Shown: positions 38,676-48,080, counted from the stretch's first letter. The stretch is DNA of 64,000 nt from Cycloclasticus pugetii PS-1 (GCF_000384415.1 NZ_ARVU01000001.1:1-64000); one strand, 5' to 3'. Notes: generated by a model from the letters alone, not told the origin. Made by a program: numbers and translations.

Positions 38676-39458
38676 GTGGAAAAGTTAATTATGGCTCGGA
38701 CTTTTTTATTGATCGCTTGTGTTTTTTTGATAGGGCCTAGCCACGCCGAGGAAGTAAAACCAGAGGCGGTTATCAGTATTATTATTGATGATATTGGTTA
38801 TCGTTTAGAAGAAGGCAGGCAGCTGATTAATCTATCGGCCAACTTAACGTATGCGGTTTTACCCAATGCACCAAAAGCCAGACAGTTGGCGAATCTTGCG
38901 CATCAGCATGGGCACGAAGTTATGCTGCATATGCCAATGCAGTCAACCCTTGGAGAAGCTGCCGAAGAGGGTGCCTTAGCCATTGATATGAAAGAAAAAG
39001 AGGTGGAGCAGGCCCTGTTGCAGGCGTTTAATAAAGTACCTCACGCAATCGGTATGAATAATCACCAAGGGAGTTTGCTAACACGGCATCCTGGCCATAT
39101 GGAATGGGTGATGAAAACAATGCGGCAGGGAAATTATTTTTTTGTTGATAGTCGTACTGCTGGGCAGTCTATTGCCGCGCAAATTGCCGTTGAACAAGGT
39201 GTGCCCGTCCTTAGTCGTGATGTTTTTCTCGACCACACTATTGATGAAGAAAAGATTAAACAACAGTTTGATATATTGATTAAACAAGCTTTAGAAAACG
39301 GTTATGCCGTGGGCATTGGTCACCCATATCCAGAAACATTAAGTGTATTGCAAGAAATGTTACCCACATTAGCCTTACGGGGGGTGAAGCTTGAGCCTAT
39401 TTCATATCAGCTTCGGAAAAGATCGGCACAAATGGTAGTGGGTAAGATCATTAACTAA
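38676..39458 (+). CDS. Divergent polysaccharide deacetylase family protein (YibQ-like)
   Basis: A 260-residue exported protein of the DUF610/YibQ family, which has a degenerate carbohydrate-deacetylase fold. The GTG start at 38676 is used; an ATG at 38691 is also plausible, with GGTGGA ten bases before it. The signal peptide ends near PSHA|EEV. Family motifs are ISIIIDDIGY, LMLHMPMQS-like (VMLHMPMQS), GMNNHQGSLLT and FVDSRT. Its function is not established; it is linked by position to envC and ctpA. A strong bidirectional terminator follows. Confidence 0.88.
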   Translation: MEKLIMARTFLLIACVFLIGPSHAEEVKPEAVISIIIDDIGYRLEEGRQLINLSANLTYAVLPNAPKARQLANLAHQHGHEVMLHMPMQSTLGEAAEEGALAIDMKEKEVEQALLQAFNKVPHAIGMNNHQGSLLTRHPGHMEWVMKTMRQGNYFFVDSRTAGQSIAAQIAVEQGVPVLSRDVFLDHTIDEEKIKQQFDILIKQALENGYAVGIGHPYPETLSVLQEMLPTLALRGVKLEPISYQLRKRSAQMVVGKIIN

Positions 39459-39485
39459 ATTGCACGCTGTTTCAGCAATGAACAC

Positions 39486-39522
39486 AAAAAGTCCCTGCTG
39501 ATAAAACCAGCAGGGACTTTTT
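39486..39522. terminator. Bidirectional terminator
   Basis: A perfect 15-pair stem, 39486-39500 against 39508-39522, with loop ATAAAAC; A residues on the left and T residues on the right make it work on both strands. It separates the convergent yibQ-like gene and the beta-propeller gene. The arm core is GTCCCTGCTG. Confidence 0.93.
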
Positions 39523-39536
39523 AACAAAGCATTGTG

Positions 39537-41027
39537 TTAATCAATGCTTATTTCGTAAATACTAATCGTGTTACTAATCTCATTAGTAACAATTAGCCAA
39601 CCATGAGACTCAGTTTTTTTAATAAAAATTAACCCTTCTGGTCCAATGTCACCTTGCTTCTCAATGTTGATATAACCGGCAGGCTTTGGTTTGCGCGGAT
39701 TAGAGATGTCATATATAAAAATACCATTAGCTCTTTCTAAGCCAATAAAGGCATAAATTTTACCGCGTAGCTCACCGGTAGTAATAGATTCAGGTTCAGG
39801 CCCCTTGTCGTCACTACGTCCTTCTTCCCATGGTTCATTATCAACGTTGTTATCAGCATAGGTGGCTAAGAAGCGTTCAAAGTCAGACCCAGAGTCATAG
39901 ATTCGAGACCCTTTTTCATCCCAGATAGAAAAAGAGCGTGCGCCATAAGAGTAAATCTTTTCATGTGCCCCATCATTGTTTATATCGCCATTGGCAGTGG
40001 TGGTTTTTAATCGCCCCAGGTTCTCTATTTGTTGAAGCTCTCTAGCATTTTCGAATGCGTCAGGGTTTAATATTAGGTCTTCAACACGCACTTCTTCGCT
40101 GTAACCGTCATAGTCTCTAGCATCGCCCTCATTGGCAGATAAAATGAAAGTTGAACCTTTATACTCGAAACTTGCAATAGCATCGGGTTGATACATGCCG
40201 TATGTTGGCCATGTTTGAATGTTTATTGCATTATCTTTGTTGCTGGCATCAAAGGCATTTTTATTTTGTTGATGTTTTTTGTAACCTAAGCCATAAATAT
40301 CGGTGATAGTCGCTGACGCAATGTCTAGTTTTGCTAAAGCATTGTTTTCTTGCAGGCTAATCCAAGCCGTACTGGAGTCGGCTGAAACAGTAATATATTC
40401 AGGTTCTAGGTCTTGGGCAATTGACGCATCTGGGCCAAAAATACGCACGTTTTTTAATTTAGTACTGTTAAACGTATTAAAATCAGCCGTTGCAGGCATC
40501 CAAGTGTTTGTATTGATAACAGTTACCGTACCTTCAGGGTCATTTTTATACTCATCGTCAGGCTCTCCTTCGTTAGCAACAATTAAAAATTTACCGTTCG
40601 GGGTAAATGTCAGCATGTCGGGTAATGCGCCAGCTTTTATGATCCGCTGTAAATTTCCTTCAAGGTCATAGATAAGAACGTTGCCATCATCTTGTTTATT
40701 GACAGCCTCTACGGCTACAGCAACCCAATTCCCGTAGGTAGTAACACTGTTTGGGCCGCCACCAATCAAAGTCAGAGTGCTGTGCTCGGAGAGCCAGCCG
40801 TTACTATCTACATTAAGAATTTTGAGTTCATTCTCTTCGGCATTGGTGGTGTAAATCCTATTCGACACAGGACTAAAAGCTGAAATCTCGGTGCAACTTT
40901 CTTCGCCGCCACATTCCTCGGTATATTGACCTTTTTTAACGATATTAATATCAGCAAAAGAAAGTGTAGAGAATGATATGCCAAGCGTTAAGCTGACGCC
41001 GAGAGTGAGCTTTATTAGTGAATCCAT
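39537..41027 (-). CDS. Exported beta-propeller protein, choice-of-anchor I type
   Basis: A 496-residue secreted protein of unknown role. The signal peptide ends near residue 25 (STLSFA|DIN). The body has the repeat-like segments NSVTTYGNWVAVAVE, PDMLTFTPNGKFLIVANEGEP, LEPEYITVSADSSTAWISLQENN and SFILSANEGDARDYDGYSEEVRVEDL-like motifs that mark the choice-of-anchor I domain, a predicted beta-propeller often found beside phosphatases or as free extracellular proteins. No C-terminal anchor is evident here. It is flanked by its own terminator and a gap of about 185 bases, so it is probably a single-gene unit. Confidence 0.82.
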   Translation of the reverse strand: MDSLIKLTLGVSLTLGISFSTLSFADINIVKKGQYTEECGGEESCTEISAFSPVSNRIYTTNAEENELKILNVDSNGWLSEHSTLTLIGGGPNSVTTYGNWVAVAVEAVNKQDDGNVLIYDLEGNLQRIIKAGALPDMLTFTPNGKFLIVANEGEPDDEYKNDPEGTVTVINTNTWMPATADFNTFNSTKLKNVRIFGPDASIAQDLEPEYITVSADSSTAWISLQENNALAKLDIASATITDIYGLGYKKHQQNKNAFDASNKDNAINIQTWPTYGMYQPDAIASFEYKGSTFILSANEGDARDYDGYSEEVRVEDLILNPDAFENARELQQIENLGRLKTTTANGDINNDGAHEKIYSYGARSFSIWDEKGSRIYDSGSDFERFLATYADNNVDNEPWEEGRSDDKGPEPESITTGELRGKIYAFIGLERANGIFIYDISNPRKPKPAGYINIEKQGDIGPEGLIFIKKTESHGWLIVTNEISNTISIYEISID

Positions 41028-41173
41028 TGGATGTCCTTATGCATTGAAACGGGACATCAAATGTACCAACAGGTTATGACGCTTGTGTGACGGTTAGGGG
41101 GTGTTTTAGTTACAGCCTGGCAAGGGAGCTAAGAAGCGAGCTAGTGGTGTAATATGTTTTTTTGCGTATTTTG

Positions 41174-41197
41174 TCGTTATTTTGATAAAAATAACGA
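41174..41197. repeat. Inverted repeat after the DUF934 gene
   Basis: TCGTTATTTT (41174-41183) and AAAATAACGA (41188-41197) form a perfect ten-pair hairpin with loop GATA, 15 bases past the DUF934 stop on the minus strand. No T tract directly follows in the minus direction, so it is a doubtful terminator. The rest of the gap 41028-41211 shows nothing else. Confidence 0.5.
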
Positions 41198-41211
41198 TAA
41201 GGGCAAGGCTG

Positions 41212-41664
41212 CTAGTTGGTAGCAGCCTGATAGAAAACGCTAAACTCATTTAATTTTTCTAAGGCAAGCGAACCAGCTTCTTTAGTTGAGAATTCAAGTG
41301 TATCGAATCCTACACGTGTTAAATAAAGAGCCTGATCGGGTAGGACATCACCAACGGCTCTGATTTCTTTGGTGTAATGGTGCTTTTCACGTAATATTTT
41401 CGCTAGTGAGTAACCACGACCGTCAACAAATGTTGGAAAGTGTATAGCGATAAGCTCAAAGTATTGTAAGTCATCTGCAAATTGTTCTGCACTTTCATCG
41501 CCTTGAACCCATAAGCCAAGATGTCCTTTGCTAGCGATTAAGGAATCTTTATTGGCATTCCAATAGGCAAGATCGATGATGTTATAGTCTGCTTGTAGAG
41601 CTTGCTCTTCGTCTAGCTTGGTCCAACGGTCTTGAACGATTTCGTTGTTTTTAATGAGCGTCAT
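41212..41664 (-). CDS. DUF934 protein, sulfite reductase partner
   Basis: A 150-residue protein of the DUF934 family, which is regularly found directly after cysI-type sulfite reductase genes and is thought to assist that enzyme. The ATG at 41664 (MTLIKNNEIVQDRW) lies inside the end of the reductase gene, a 14-base overlap, so translation is coupled; an upstream ATG at 41727 lies deep in the other gene and is rejected. Characteristic segments are LGLWVQGDESAEQ, LIAIHFPTFVDGRGYSLAKILRE and AVGDVLPDQALYLTRVGFD. Confidence 0.9.
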   Translation of the reverse strand: MTLIKNNEIVQDRWTKLDEEQALQADYNIIDLAYWNANKDSLIASKGHLGLWVQGDESAEQFADDLQYFELIAIHFPTFVDGRGYSLAKILREKHHYTKEIRAVGDVLPDQALYLTRVGFDTLEFSTKEAGSLALEKLNEFSVFYQAATN

Positions 41665-43294
41665 ACACTTTATCCTTAAACGGTTGTAATCCGATGCGTT
41701 GCAGTGTGCTTGCAAAGTTTTCATCATCTATTCTGTTGGCTTTATAGACCTGAACAATGTCGTCAATAGCATCTACTACACCATCTTTGGCAATGGCTTT
41801 TCCAAGCCTGTCCCCTAATTTACTTTGATGGCTATCGGAACCACCTAGAGTTAATTGATACCATTGCTCGCCTTTTTTATCGACACCCAAAATACCAATT
41901 TCACCGATGCTATGGTGGCCACAGCCATTCATGCAACCAGACATTTTGAGGCTGATATTGCCAGCGTCAATGGCGCTGTCAGTAAAACGGTCAGTAATAC
42001 CTTGTGCGATATCAATAGAGCTGGCATTTGCTAAGCTACAAAAATCGAGACCGGGGCAGCAAATCATATCGGTAATCGTGCCAATATTTGCTGTTGCAAG
42101 GTCATGCTCGGCTAATTGCTGCCAAAGGGCATATAAATCACTGGATTTTACATCGGTTAATGCAAGGTTTTGGTCGTGAGTGGTTCTGATCTGGCCAAAA
42201 CTATATTGGTCAGCCAAATCGGCGATGAGTTCCATTTGCTGTTTGGTTACATCGCCCGGCGGACGCTTTGGTGATTTAAGCGAAACAAAGGCAATACGGT
42301 AACCGGATTGTTTGTGCGCTTTAGTATTTTGTTGAAACCACTGACGAAAAGCACCGCTATTAGCCAAGTGTTGCTCTAAAGCCTCATCGTTAGCTGTTTC
42401 GTAATTTAGTGGTGTGAAGTAACGTTTTACACGTTGAATGTTATCGTCGGTTAGCGTTAATTGACTGTCTCGGATGGAAGCCCATTCTGCTTCGACCTGT
42501 TCTTTAAAAGTATCTAAGCCTGTTTCGCGAACGAGTATTTTAATACGGGCTTTGTATTTATTATCTCTGCGGCCAAAGCGGTTATAAACGCGAAGAATCG
42601 CTTCAAGGTAGGACAAGAGGTCTTTTTCAGCAATAAAGTTGTTAATTGTTTGACCAATAACGGGGGTGCGCCCAAGTCCTCCACCAACTAAGACTTCAAA
42701 ACCGATGTTGCCATCAGCATCTTTTTTAAGATGTAGACCAATATCGTGTACTTGTGTAGCGGCACGATCTTTTGGCGACCCGCTTACGGCAATTTTAAAT
42801 TTGCGTGGCAGGTATGAAAACTCTGGGTGTAAAGTTGACCATTGACGAATTATTTCGCAATAGGGTCTTGGGTCTTCAATTTCATCTGCACAAACGCCAG
42901 CTAGTGGGTCTGCAGTCGTGTTTCGGATGCAATTGCCACTACTTTGAATAGAGTGCATTTGCACGCTTGCTAAGTCAGCAAGAATATCGGGCACCCGTTT
43001 TAGCTCTGGCCAATTAAACTGAATGTTTTGGCGAGTCGTAAAGTGTCCGTAGTCTTTGTCATACTTATGAGAAACGTGGGCAAGCATGCGAAGCTGTTTA
43101 CTTGATAATAAGCCGTACGGTATATTGATGCGCAACATTGGCGCATGTGTTTGAATGTATAAACCATTCATAAGGCGTAAGGGGCGAAATTGTTCTTCCG
43201 TTAGATCGCCATTTAAGAACCGCTTTGTTTGATCGCGAAATTGTTCAACGCGTTCGTTGACAAGAGTTTGATCAAATTCGTTATACAGGTACAT
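41651..43294 (-). CDS. Nitrite/sulfite reductase hemoprotein, CysI-type
   Basis: A siroheme and 4Fe-4S enzyme that reduces sulfite to sulfide in assimilation. The 547-residue protein has two ferredoxin-like half domains (FTTRQNIQFNW) and the cluster/siroheme ligands in CCPGLDFCSLA and SGCMNGCGHHSIG (about residues 410-460). The DUF934 partner supports a sulfite rather than nitrite role. No flavoprotein subunit (CysJ) lies nearby, so the electron donor, perhaps ferredoxin, is unknown. It is divergent from metX. Confidence 0.92.
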   Translation of the reverse strand: MYLYNEFDQTLVNERVEQFRDQTKRFLNGDLTEEQFRPLRLMNGLYIQTHAPMLRINIPYGLLSSKQLRMLAHVSHKYDKDYGHFTTRQNIQFNWPELKRVPDILADLASVQMHSIQSSGNCIRNTTADPLAGVCADEIEDPRPYCEIIRQWSTLHPEFSYLPRKFKIAVSGSPKDRAATQVHDIGLHLKKDADGNIGFEVLVGGGLGRTPVIGQTINNFIAEKDLLSYLEAILRVYNRFGRRDNKYKARIKILVRETGLDTFKEQVEAEWASIRDSQLTLTDDNIQRVKRYFTPLNYETANDEALEQHLANSGAFRQWFQQNTKAHKQSGYRIAFVSLKSPKRPPGDVTKQQMELIADLADQYSFGQIRTTHDQNLALTDVKSSDLYALWQQLAEHDLATANIGTITDMICCPGLDFCSLANASSIDIAQGITDRFTDSAIDAGNISLKMSGCMNGCGHHSIGEIGILGVDKKGEQWYQLTLGGSDSHQSKLGDRLGKAIAKDGVVDAIDDIVQVYKANRIDDENFASTLQRIGLQPFKDKVYDAH

Positions 43295-43368
43295 GTTATT
43301 ATCGTCGCTTAAGGCGCAGTAAATTCATACTAGGCCGGTGAATATAAAGGGTTTTTGATATAATTAAA

Positions 43369-43390
43369 AATAATATTAACTGATATTATT
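43369..43390. repeat. Inverted repeat in the sulfite reductase-metX divergent gap
   Basis: AATAATAT (43369-43376) and ATATTATT (43383-43390) form a perfect eight-base inverted repeat with a six-base spacer, 19 bases before metX. In a divergent sulfur-metabolism gap it may be an operator, but base composition makes chance likely. A TATAAT at 43359-43364 may be a -10 element. Confidence 0.35.
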
Positions 43391-43408
43391 ATAACTTAAA
43401 AGAATAAA

Positions 43409-44548
43409 TTGTCTAATATTAAAACAAATTCAGTGGGTATTGTTGAGCCACAAACCCTTCACTTTGACGAGCCGTTATCGTTGGAGAGTGGTAGGCTCAT
43501 TGAGCAATACGATATTGTTTATGAAACCTATGGCAGGTTAAATTCGGCAGCAGATAATGCGGTTCTAATTTGCCATGCCTTATCGGCAGATCATCATGCA
43601 GCTGGGTATCATCATGAAGGTGACTCAAAGCCAGGCTGGTGGGATATATGCATAGGGCCGGGAAAAGCAATTGATACGAACCGGTTTTTTGTGGTCTCGC
43701 CCTGTAATTTGGGCCACTGCAGTGGTTCAACAGGGCCGCGAAGTATTGACCCGAAAACCTCGCAAGCTTACGGTCAAGACTTTCCAATAGTGACCGTTGT
43801 TGATTGGGTTAACTATCAAAAAAGACTGGCAGATAAGCTCGGTATCAGTCAATGGGCCGCTGTAGCGGGCGGCAGTTTAGGAGGTATGCAGGCGTTGCAA
43901 TGGGCGATTCAATTTCCAGATATGATACGCCATGCCATCGTCATTGCGTCTGCCCCTAAATTATCAGCACAAAATATCGCCTTCAATGCGGTCGCGAGAC
44001 AGGCTATTATGAGTGACGCTGATTTTCACGGCGGTCGTTATTATGATCATAATACGGTGCCGGCTAATGGTTTAAAGGTCGCAAGAATGTTGGGGCATAT
44101 AACCTATTTATCTGATGATGCAATGGGTGATAAATTTGGTCGAGAACTAAAAAACGATCAACTTAAATATGATTACGGTGTTGAGTTTCAAGTAGAAAGC
44201 TATTTGCGATATCAAGGAGAATCTTTTGCTAACCGTTTCGATGCGAACACTTATTTATTAATGACCAAGGCGTTAGATTATTTTGACCCTGCTGAAAAAG
44301 AGGGGGGCGATTTATCTGCTGTATTTGAGAAAGTTCAAGCAAAATTCTTTTTAGCCTCGTTTACTACAGATTGGCGTTTTTCACCTGCTCGTTCAAAAGA
44401 GATTGTCAGTGCATTAACCGAGGCGGGTCGAGATGTTAGCTACTTAGAGTTTGAGTCGAATTATGGGCATGATGCATTTTTAGTGCACAATGACGACTAT
44501 CTCGATGCATTTGGTGCCTATATGCGAAATATTGAGGTGTCGCCGTGA
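43409..44548 (+). CDS. metX: Homoserine O-acyltransferase MetX
   Basis: MetX acylates homoserine with acetyl- or succinyl-CoA for methionine synthesis. The TTG start at 43409 gives [23 protein letters not shown] and 379 residues. It is an alpha/beta hydrolase with nucleophile Ser in [17 protein letters not shown] and catalytic Asp and His in [11 protein letters not shown] and [10 protein letters not shown]. Many gammaproteobacterial MetX proteins followed by MetW use succinyl-CoA (MetXS); the acyl donor cannot be fixed here. The stop overlaps metW. Confidence 0.95.
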   Translation: MSNIKTNSVGIVEPQTLHFDEPLSLESGRLIEQYDIVYETYGRLNSAADNAVLICHALSADHHAAGYHHEGDSKPGWWDICIGPGKAIDTNRFFVVSPCNLGHCSGSTGPRSIDPKTSQAYGQDFPIVTVVDWVNYQKRLADKLGISQWAAVAGGSLGGMQALQWAIQFPDMIRHAIVIASAPKLSAQNIAFNAVARQAIMSDADFHGGRYYDHNTVPANGLKVARMLGHITYLSDDAMGDKFGRELKNDQLKYDYGVEFQVESYLRYQGESFANRFDANTYLLMTKALDYFDPAEKEGGDLSAVFEKVQAKFFLASFTTDWRFSPARSKEIVSALTEAGRDVSYLEFESNYGHDAFLVHNDDYLDAFGAYMRNIEVSP

Positions 44549-45159
44549 GTGAACTTAGACCCGAACTAGAAAAAATTTGCGATTGGGTAGAGCCGGGCTC
44601 TAGGGTGCTAGATTTAGGTTGTGGTGATGGTGCGTTACTCGATTGGTTGCAAAGAAATCGGCAGGTGACGGGCTATGGGGTAGAAATAGACCAACAGAAT
44701 GTCTTGAGTTGTTTAAAAAAGAACGTCAATATTATTCAGACAGACTTGGATGCAGGTTTAACTGATTTTGCTGATGGATCATTTGATTACGTGATTATGA
44801 CTCAAGCATTACAGGCGCTGCATCGACCAGATAAAACACTGGAGGAAATGCTGCGGGTAGGACGAAAAAGTATAGTGACGTTCCCAAACTTTGGTTTATG
44901 GCGCTGTCGCCTTTACCTTTCCCTGAAAGGGCGGATGCCCGTTTCTAAGGCTTTACCGGCTGAATGGTACGATACAAAAAACATACATTTATGTACGGTG
45001 AGTGATTTTGAACAGTTTTGTCATCAACGTTCAATGGTGATTTCTAAAAAAGGGATCATGGATTATGATCATCGACCAAGTACATTAATGAAGCTATGGC
45101 CTAATTTATTTGGCGAAGTGGCACTCTATCAACTTGATGGAAAAAAAGATGCGATTTAA
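44545..45159 (+). CDS. metW: Methionine biosynthesis protein MetW
   Basis: MetW is a SAM-methyltransferase-fold protein that accompanies MetX and is needed for methionine synthesis in several proteobacteria. The GTG start overlaps the metX stop (GTGA). The 204-residue protein has the SAM motif [23 protein letters not shown] and [17 protein letters not shown]. It is followed by an overlapping DUF4426 gene. Confidence 0.94.
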   Translation: MSELRPELEKICDWVEPGSRVLDLGCGDGALLDWLQRNRQVTGYGVEIDQQNVLSCLKKNVNIIQTDLDAGLTDFADGSFDYVIMTQALQALHRPDKTLEEMLRVGRKSIVTFPNFGLWRCRLYLSLKGRMPVSKALPAEWYDTKNIHLCTVSDFEQFCHQRSMVISKKGIMDYDHRPSTLMKLWPNLFGEVALYQLDGKKDAI

Positions 45160-45589
45160 AAAATACTTTTTATTACTTTTATTGTTATGCCCAACATTGA
45201 GTACAGCAGAAAATGCTTACGATTTTGGTGACTATATTGTGTATTACAACGCGTTTACTGCTGATACCTTGCCGCCACAAATGGCTACGGCTTATGGCAT
45301 TTTGCGGAGCCGTTATAAAGGGGTGTTAAACCTGTCGGTTCAAAAGAAGCCCCACCCGGGCCAGTTGCCTCAAGCAGTTAATGCAGACGTTAAAGTAACG
45401 GCCGTTAATCGTGCGGGTCAGTTAAAGACTCTTGAATCAAGAAGAGTAGCGGAAGGAAAGGCTATTTATTATTTGAGTGAGTTTAGAGTGTCGAACAAAG
45501 AAGTGGTGACATTTAATATCAGCCTAAAACCAAAAGGTGTAATAAAACCGCTGGAATTGAGTTTTAAACAACAGTTTTATGTTGATTAG
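45149..45589 (+). CDS. DUF4426 domain-containing exported protein
   Basis: A 146-residue protein of unknown function. The ATG at 45149 overlaps the end of metW by 11 bases and gives a clear signal peptide (to about residue 20, LSTA|ENAY); a longer frame from 45110 lies in metW. The mature part starts AYDFGDYIVYYNAF and is beta-rich, typical of DUF4426. The metX-metW-DUF4426 order recurs in gammaproteobacteria, without a known role. Confidence 0.85.
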   Translation: MRFKKYFLLLLLLCPTLSTAENAYDFGDYIVYYNAFTADTLPPQMATAYGILRSRYKGVLNLSVQKKPHPGQLPQAVNADVKVTAVNRAGQLKTLESRRVAEGKAIYYLSEFRVSNKEVVTFNISLKPKGVIKPLELSFKQQFYVD

Positions 45590-45628
45590 CCAGCTATTCA
45601 TCAAGGTGCCGTAGTTTTTTACGTCCCT

Positions 45629-47176
45629 TTAAACGTTTAGTTTAATGTGTTTATTAATCCAACTGATCAGCACAAGGACAGGGACCCCCATTAACGCGGT
45701 GATTAGGAAAAATTGTTCATAGCCAAATAATTCAACCATCGAACCAGAGTAGCCACCTAATATTTTGGGGAGCAAGGTCATCAAAGAACTAAAAATGGCG
45801 TACTGTACGGCGGTGAATGAAACATTGGTGAGGCTCGATAAAAAAGCAATGAAGGCAGCGCTAGCAAGACCAGCAGACAAATTATCAGCAGAAATCACAA
45901 GGTAAAGCATAGGCATATTGTGACCTATTTGTGCTAACAGCATAAAGAGCAAGTTAGTCAGTGCAGACAGTAAGGCGCCGATAAACAAAATTCGTATCAC
46001 GCCGAAACGTAAAACAAGTAAGCCGCCAATAAAACCACCCAGAAGAGTCATCAGTAGTCCGAATGTTTTTACCACGCTCGCGATCTCGGGCTTACTGAAG
46101 CCAAGGTCTTGATAAAAGATGTTTGAAATGACGCCTAGAACAATATCAGATATTCGATACAAGCCAACCAAAGCCAGTAGCAGCCAAGCAACTGAATAAC
46201 CATAACGTGAGAAAAAGTCTTTAACGGGTTCTATGTAAGTTTTGGTGACCAGTGTATAAGAAATAAGCCCACTTGATATCAGCAGGCGGGTGACAAGGCT
46301 TGCACCTGCCAGTGCCAGTCCAAGGCGGAAGAATTCGACTAAAACACTGGCTAGGGGTCTGTTTGAGAAAAGCGAGGTCAGCTCTGCTTTGAGTTGGTTT
46401 GCCGTATCGGCGCTAAAAAAATAAACAGTAATAAAACCCGTAACAGCCAAGGTGAAAAGCGTTAATAGCTGGACATGCTCACGGGTGTCGTGGAAAAAAT
46501 TGGAGTGAATTTTTTGACGGGGCTCAGATATCAAAAGTGTTGTGATAACGCCAATCAACATGATGCTGGCCATACATAGGTAGGTCCACTGCCATGCACT
46601 ATAGTTGTAGCTGTCTATACTGGACCCTAAGTGGTTGGCTAGCAATAACGCGCCAGCACCAGAAACAATCATGCCAATCCGATAGCCGGCAATGTAGCTA
46701 GATGACATCAGCGCCTGTAGGCTGCTCTCGGCTGATTCAATGCGATAAGCATCAATAACAATATCTTGCGTCGCTGAAGAGAAACCGAGCAAAATAGCGG
46801 CAAAAGCCATGAGAACTAGGTCATCTTGGTGCGGATCTATGAACGCCATCAAGCAAATCGAGATGATAATCATCAGCTGTGAGAATAAAATCCAGCTTCG
46901 TCGATAGCCGAGCCAAGTAGTTAAAAAAGGCAGTGGTAATTTATCAACCAAGGGTGCCCAAACAAACTTAAAAGAATAGCCCAAAGCAGCCCAACTAAAA
47001 TAAGTAACAGTAGCACGCTCAATGCCAGCTTCGCGCAGCCATAAGCCTAATGAAGAAAAAATTAATAGGAGTGGAATGCCTGCAGACAGGCCTAAAAATA
47101 GCATCGCTATGACGGGTGGTTGGCAGAAGGCACGAATAGAGCCTAGCCAACTTCCTTGGGCGATAGAGATCGGCAT
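45629..47176 (-). CDS. ampG: AmpG-family muropeptide transporter (MFS)
   Basis: AmpG imports anhydro-muropeptides for cell-wall recycling. The 515-residue protein has 12-14 predicted helices and AmpG signatures: FLGLSAGIPLLLIFSSLGLWLREAG-type start, FKFVWAPLVDKLPLPFL, LGYRRSWILFSQ and SATQDIVIDAYRIE. It lies two bases after xthA on the minus strand. Confidence 0.88.
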   Translation of the reverse strand: MPISIAQGSWLGSIRAFCQPPVIAMLFLGLSAGIPLLLIFSSLGLWLREAGIERATVTYFSWAALGYSFKFVWAPLVDKLPLPFLTTWLGYRRSWILFSQLMIIISICLMAFIDPHQDDLVLMAFAAILLGFSSATQDIVIDAYRIESAESSLQALMSSSYIAGYRIGMIVSGAGALLLANHLGSSIDSYNYSAWQWTYLCMASIMLIGVITTLLISEPRQKIHSNFFHDTREHVQLLTLFTLAVTGFITVYFFSADTANQLKAELTSLFSNRPLASVLVEFFRLGLALAGASLVTRLLISSGLISYTLVTKTYIEPVKDFFSRYGYSVAWLLLALVGLYRISDIVLGVISNIFYQDLGFSKPEIASVVKTFGLLMTLLGGFIGGLLVLRFGVIRILFIGALLSALTNLLFMLLAQIGHNMPMLYLVISADNLSAGLASAAFIAFLSSLTNVSFTAVQYAIFSSLMTLLPKILGGYSGSMVELFGYEQFFLITALMGVPVLVLISWINKHIKLNV

Positions 47177-47178
47177 AA

Positions 47179-47955
47179 TTAGGCTGTAGGGATGTCGTAA
47201 TCAACAATCAAGGGGGCATGGTCAGAAAACCGCTCATCTTTATAGATGGATGCATTGGCAACCGTATTTTTTAAGTTTTCTGAAATAACTTGGTAATCTA
47301 TCCGCCAGCCAGTGTTATTGGCCCACGCCTGTCCTCGGTTGGACCACCATGTATATTGTTCGGCTTCTTGGTTCACAAGGCGAAAGGCATCACCCCAGCC
47401 TTCTTTGCCAAATAGCTCGTCTAGCCAGGCGCGCTCTTCGGGTAAAAAACCAGAGTTTTTTTGATTGCCGCGCCAGTTCTTAATGTCTATTTTTTTATGT
47501 GCAATATTCCAGTCCCCACAAATAATATGTTGTTTGCCATCTTTTTGTTTTTCTTGTAGAACGGGCATTAATCGATCCATTAAGTCGTACTTAAAGGCTT
47601 GGCGGGATTCTTTTGAGGACCCCGATGGCATGTAAATAGATGATACCCTTAGGTTGCCAAAGGCGGCTTCAATAAAGCGACCCTCGGCATCAAAGTCTTC
47701 CCAACCAATACCTTTAGTTACATTGTCAGGCTTTTGTTTGGAAAAAATGGCGACGCCGCTGTAACCTTTCTTTTCGGCAGGATGGTAGAAACAATGGTAA
47801 TTAGCGGGCCAGAAGGTATCGGCAGTTAGTTGATCTTCTTGGGCCTTTATTTCTTGTAAGCACAGTACATCAGCATCGAGTTGTTGTACCCAGTTAAAAA
47901 AGCCTTTTCTTTCGCCAGCGCGAATGCCGTTAATATTGATTGAAACAATTTTCAT
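47179..47955 (-). CDS. xthA: Exodeoxyribonuclease III
   Basis: A 258-residue AP endonuclease and 3'-5' exonuclease of base excision repair. The ATG at 47955 gives MKIVSININGIRAG, the family start; an ATG at 47973 adds six atypical residues. The metal and catalytic motifs LCLQEIKAQ, GDWNIAHKKID and SDHAPLIVDYD are intact. It shares a divergent gap with rpmE. Confidence 0.94.
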   Translation of the reverse strand: MKIVSININGIRAGERKGFFNWVQQLDADVLCLQEIKAQEDQLTADTFWPANYHCFYHPAEKKGYSGVAIFSKQKPDNVTKGIGWEDFDAEGRFIEAAFGNLRVSSIYMPSGSSKESRQAFKYDLMDRLMPVLQEKQKDGKQHIICGDWNIAHKKIDIKNWRGNQKNSGFLPEERAWLDELFGKEGWGDAFRLVNQEAEQYTWWSNRGQAWANNTGWRIDYQVISENLKNTVANASIYKDERFSDHAPLIVDYDIPTA

Positions 47956-48020
47956 GAGGGGTTTTCTGAACAATTAATAAAATTAGACATCATACCGAAC
48001 AAAGGTAACAATGAAAGGAC

Positions 48021-48080
48021 TTGCTAAAAGCTAACATTTTTCGTATGATGCGCGACCAAGCTTAAGGACAGTACTGTCCT
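48021..48080 (+). promoter_or_regulatory. rpmE promoter and leader palindrome
   Basis: TTGCTA (48021-48026) and TATGAT (48044-48049), 17 bases apart, are a reasonable sigma-70 promoter. The predicted start is near 48056. A perfect 16-base palindrome, AGGACAGTACTGTCCT, lies at 48065-48080 in the predicted leader, 23 bases before the rpmE ATG. It could be an operator for a dimeric repressor or an RNA element for autoregulation by L31. Confidence 0.6.

Noticed and set aside
41174-41197. Intrinsic terminator for the sulfite reductase operon
   Set aside because: The hairpin is perfect but no T run follows directly in the minus direction; it is listed only as an inverted repeat.
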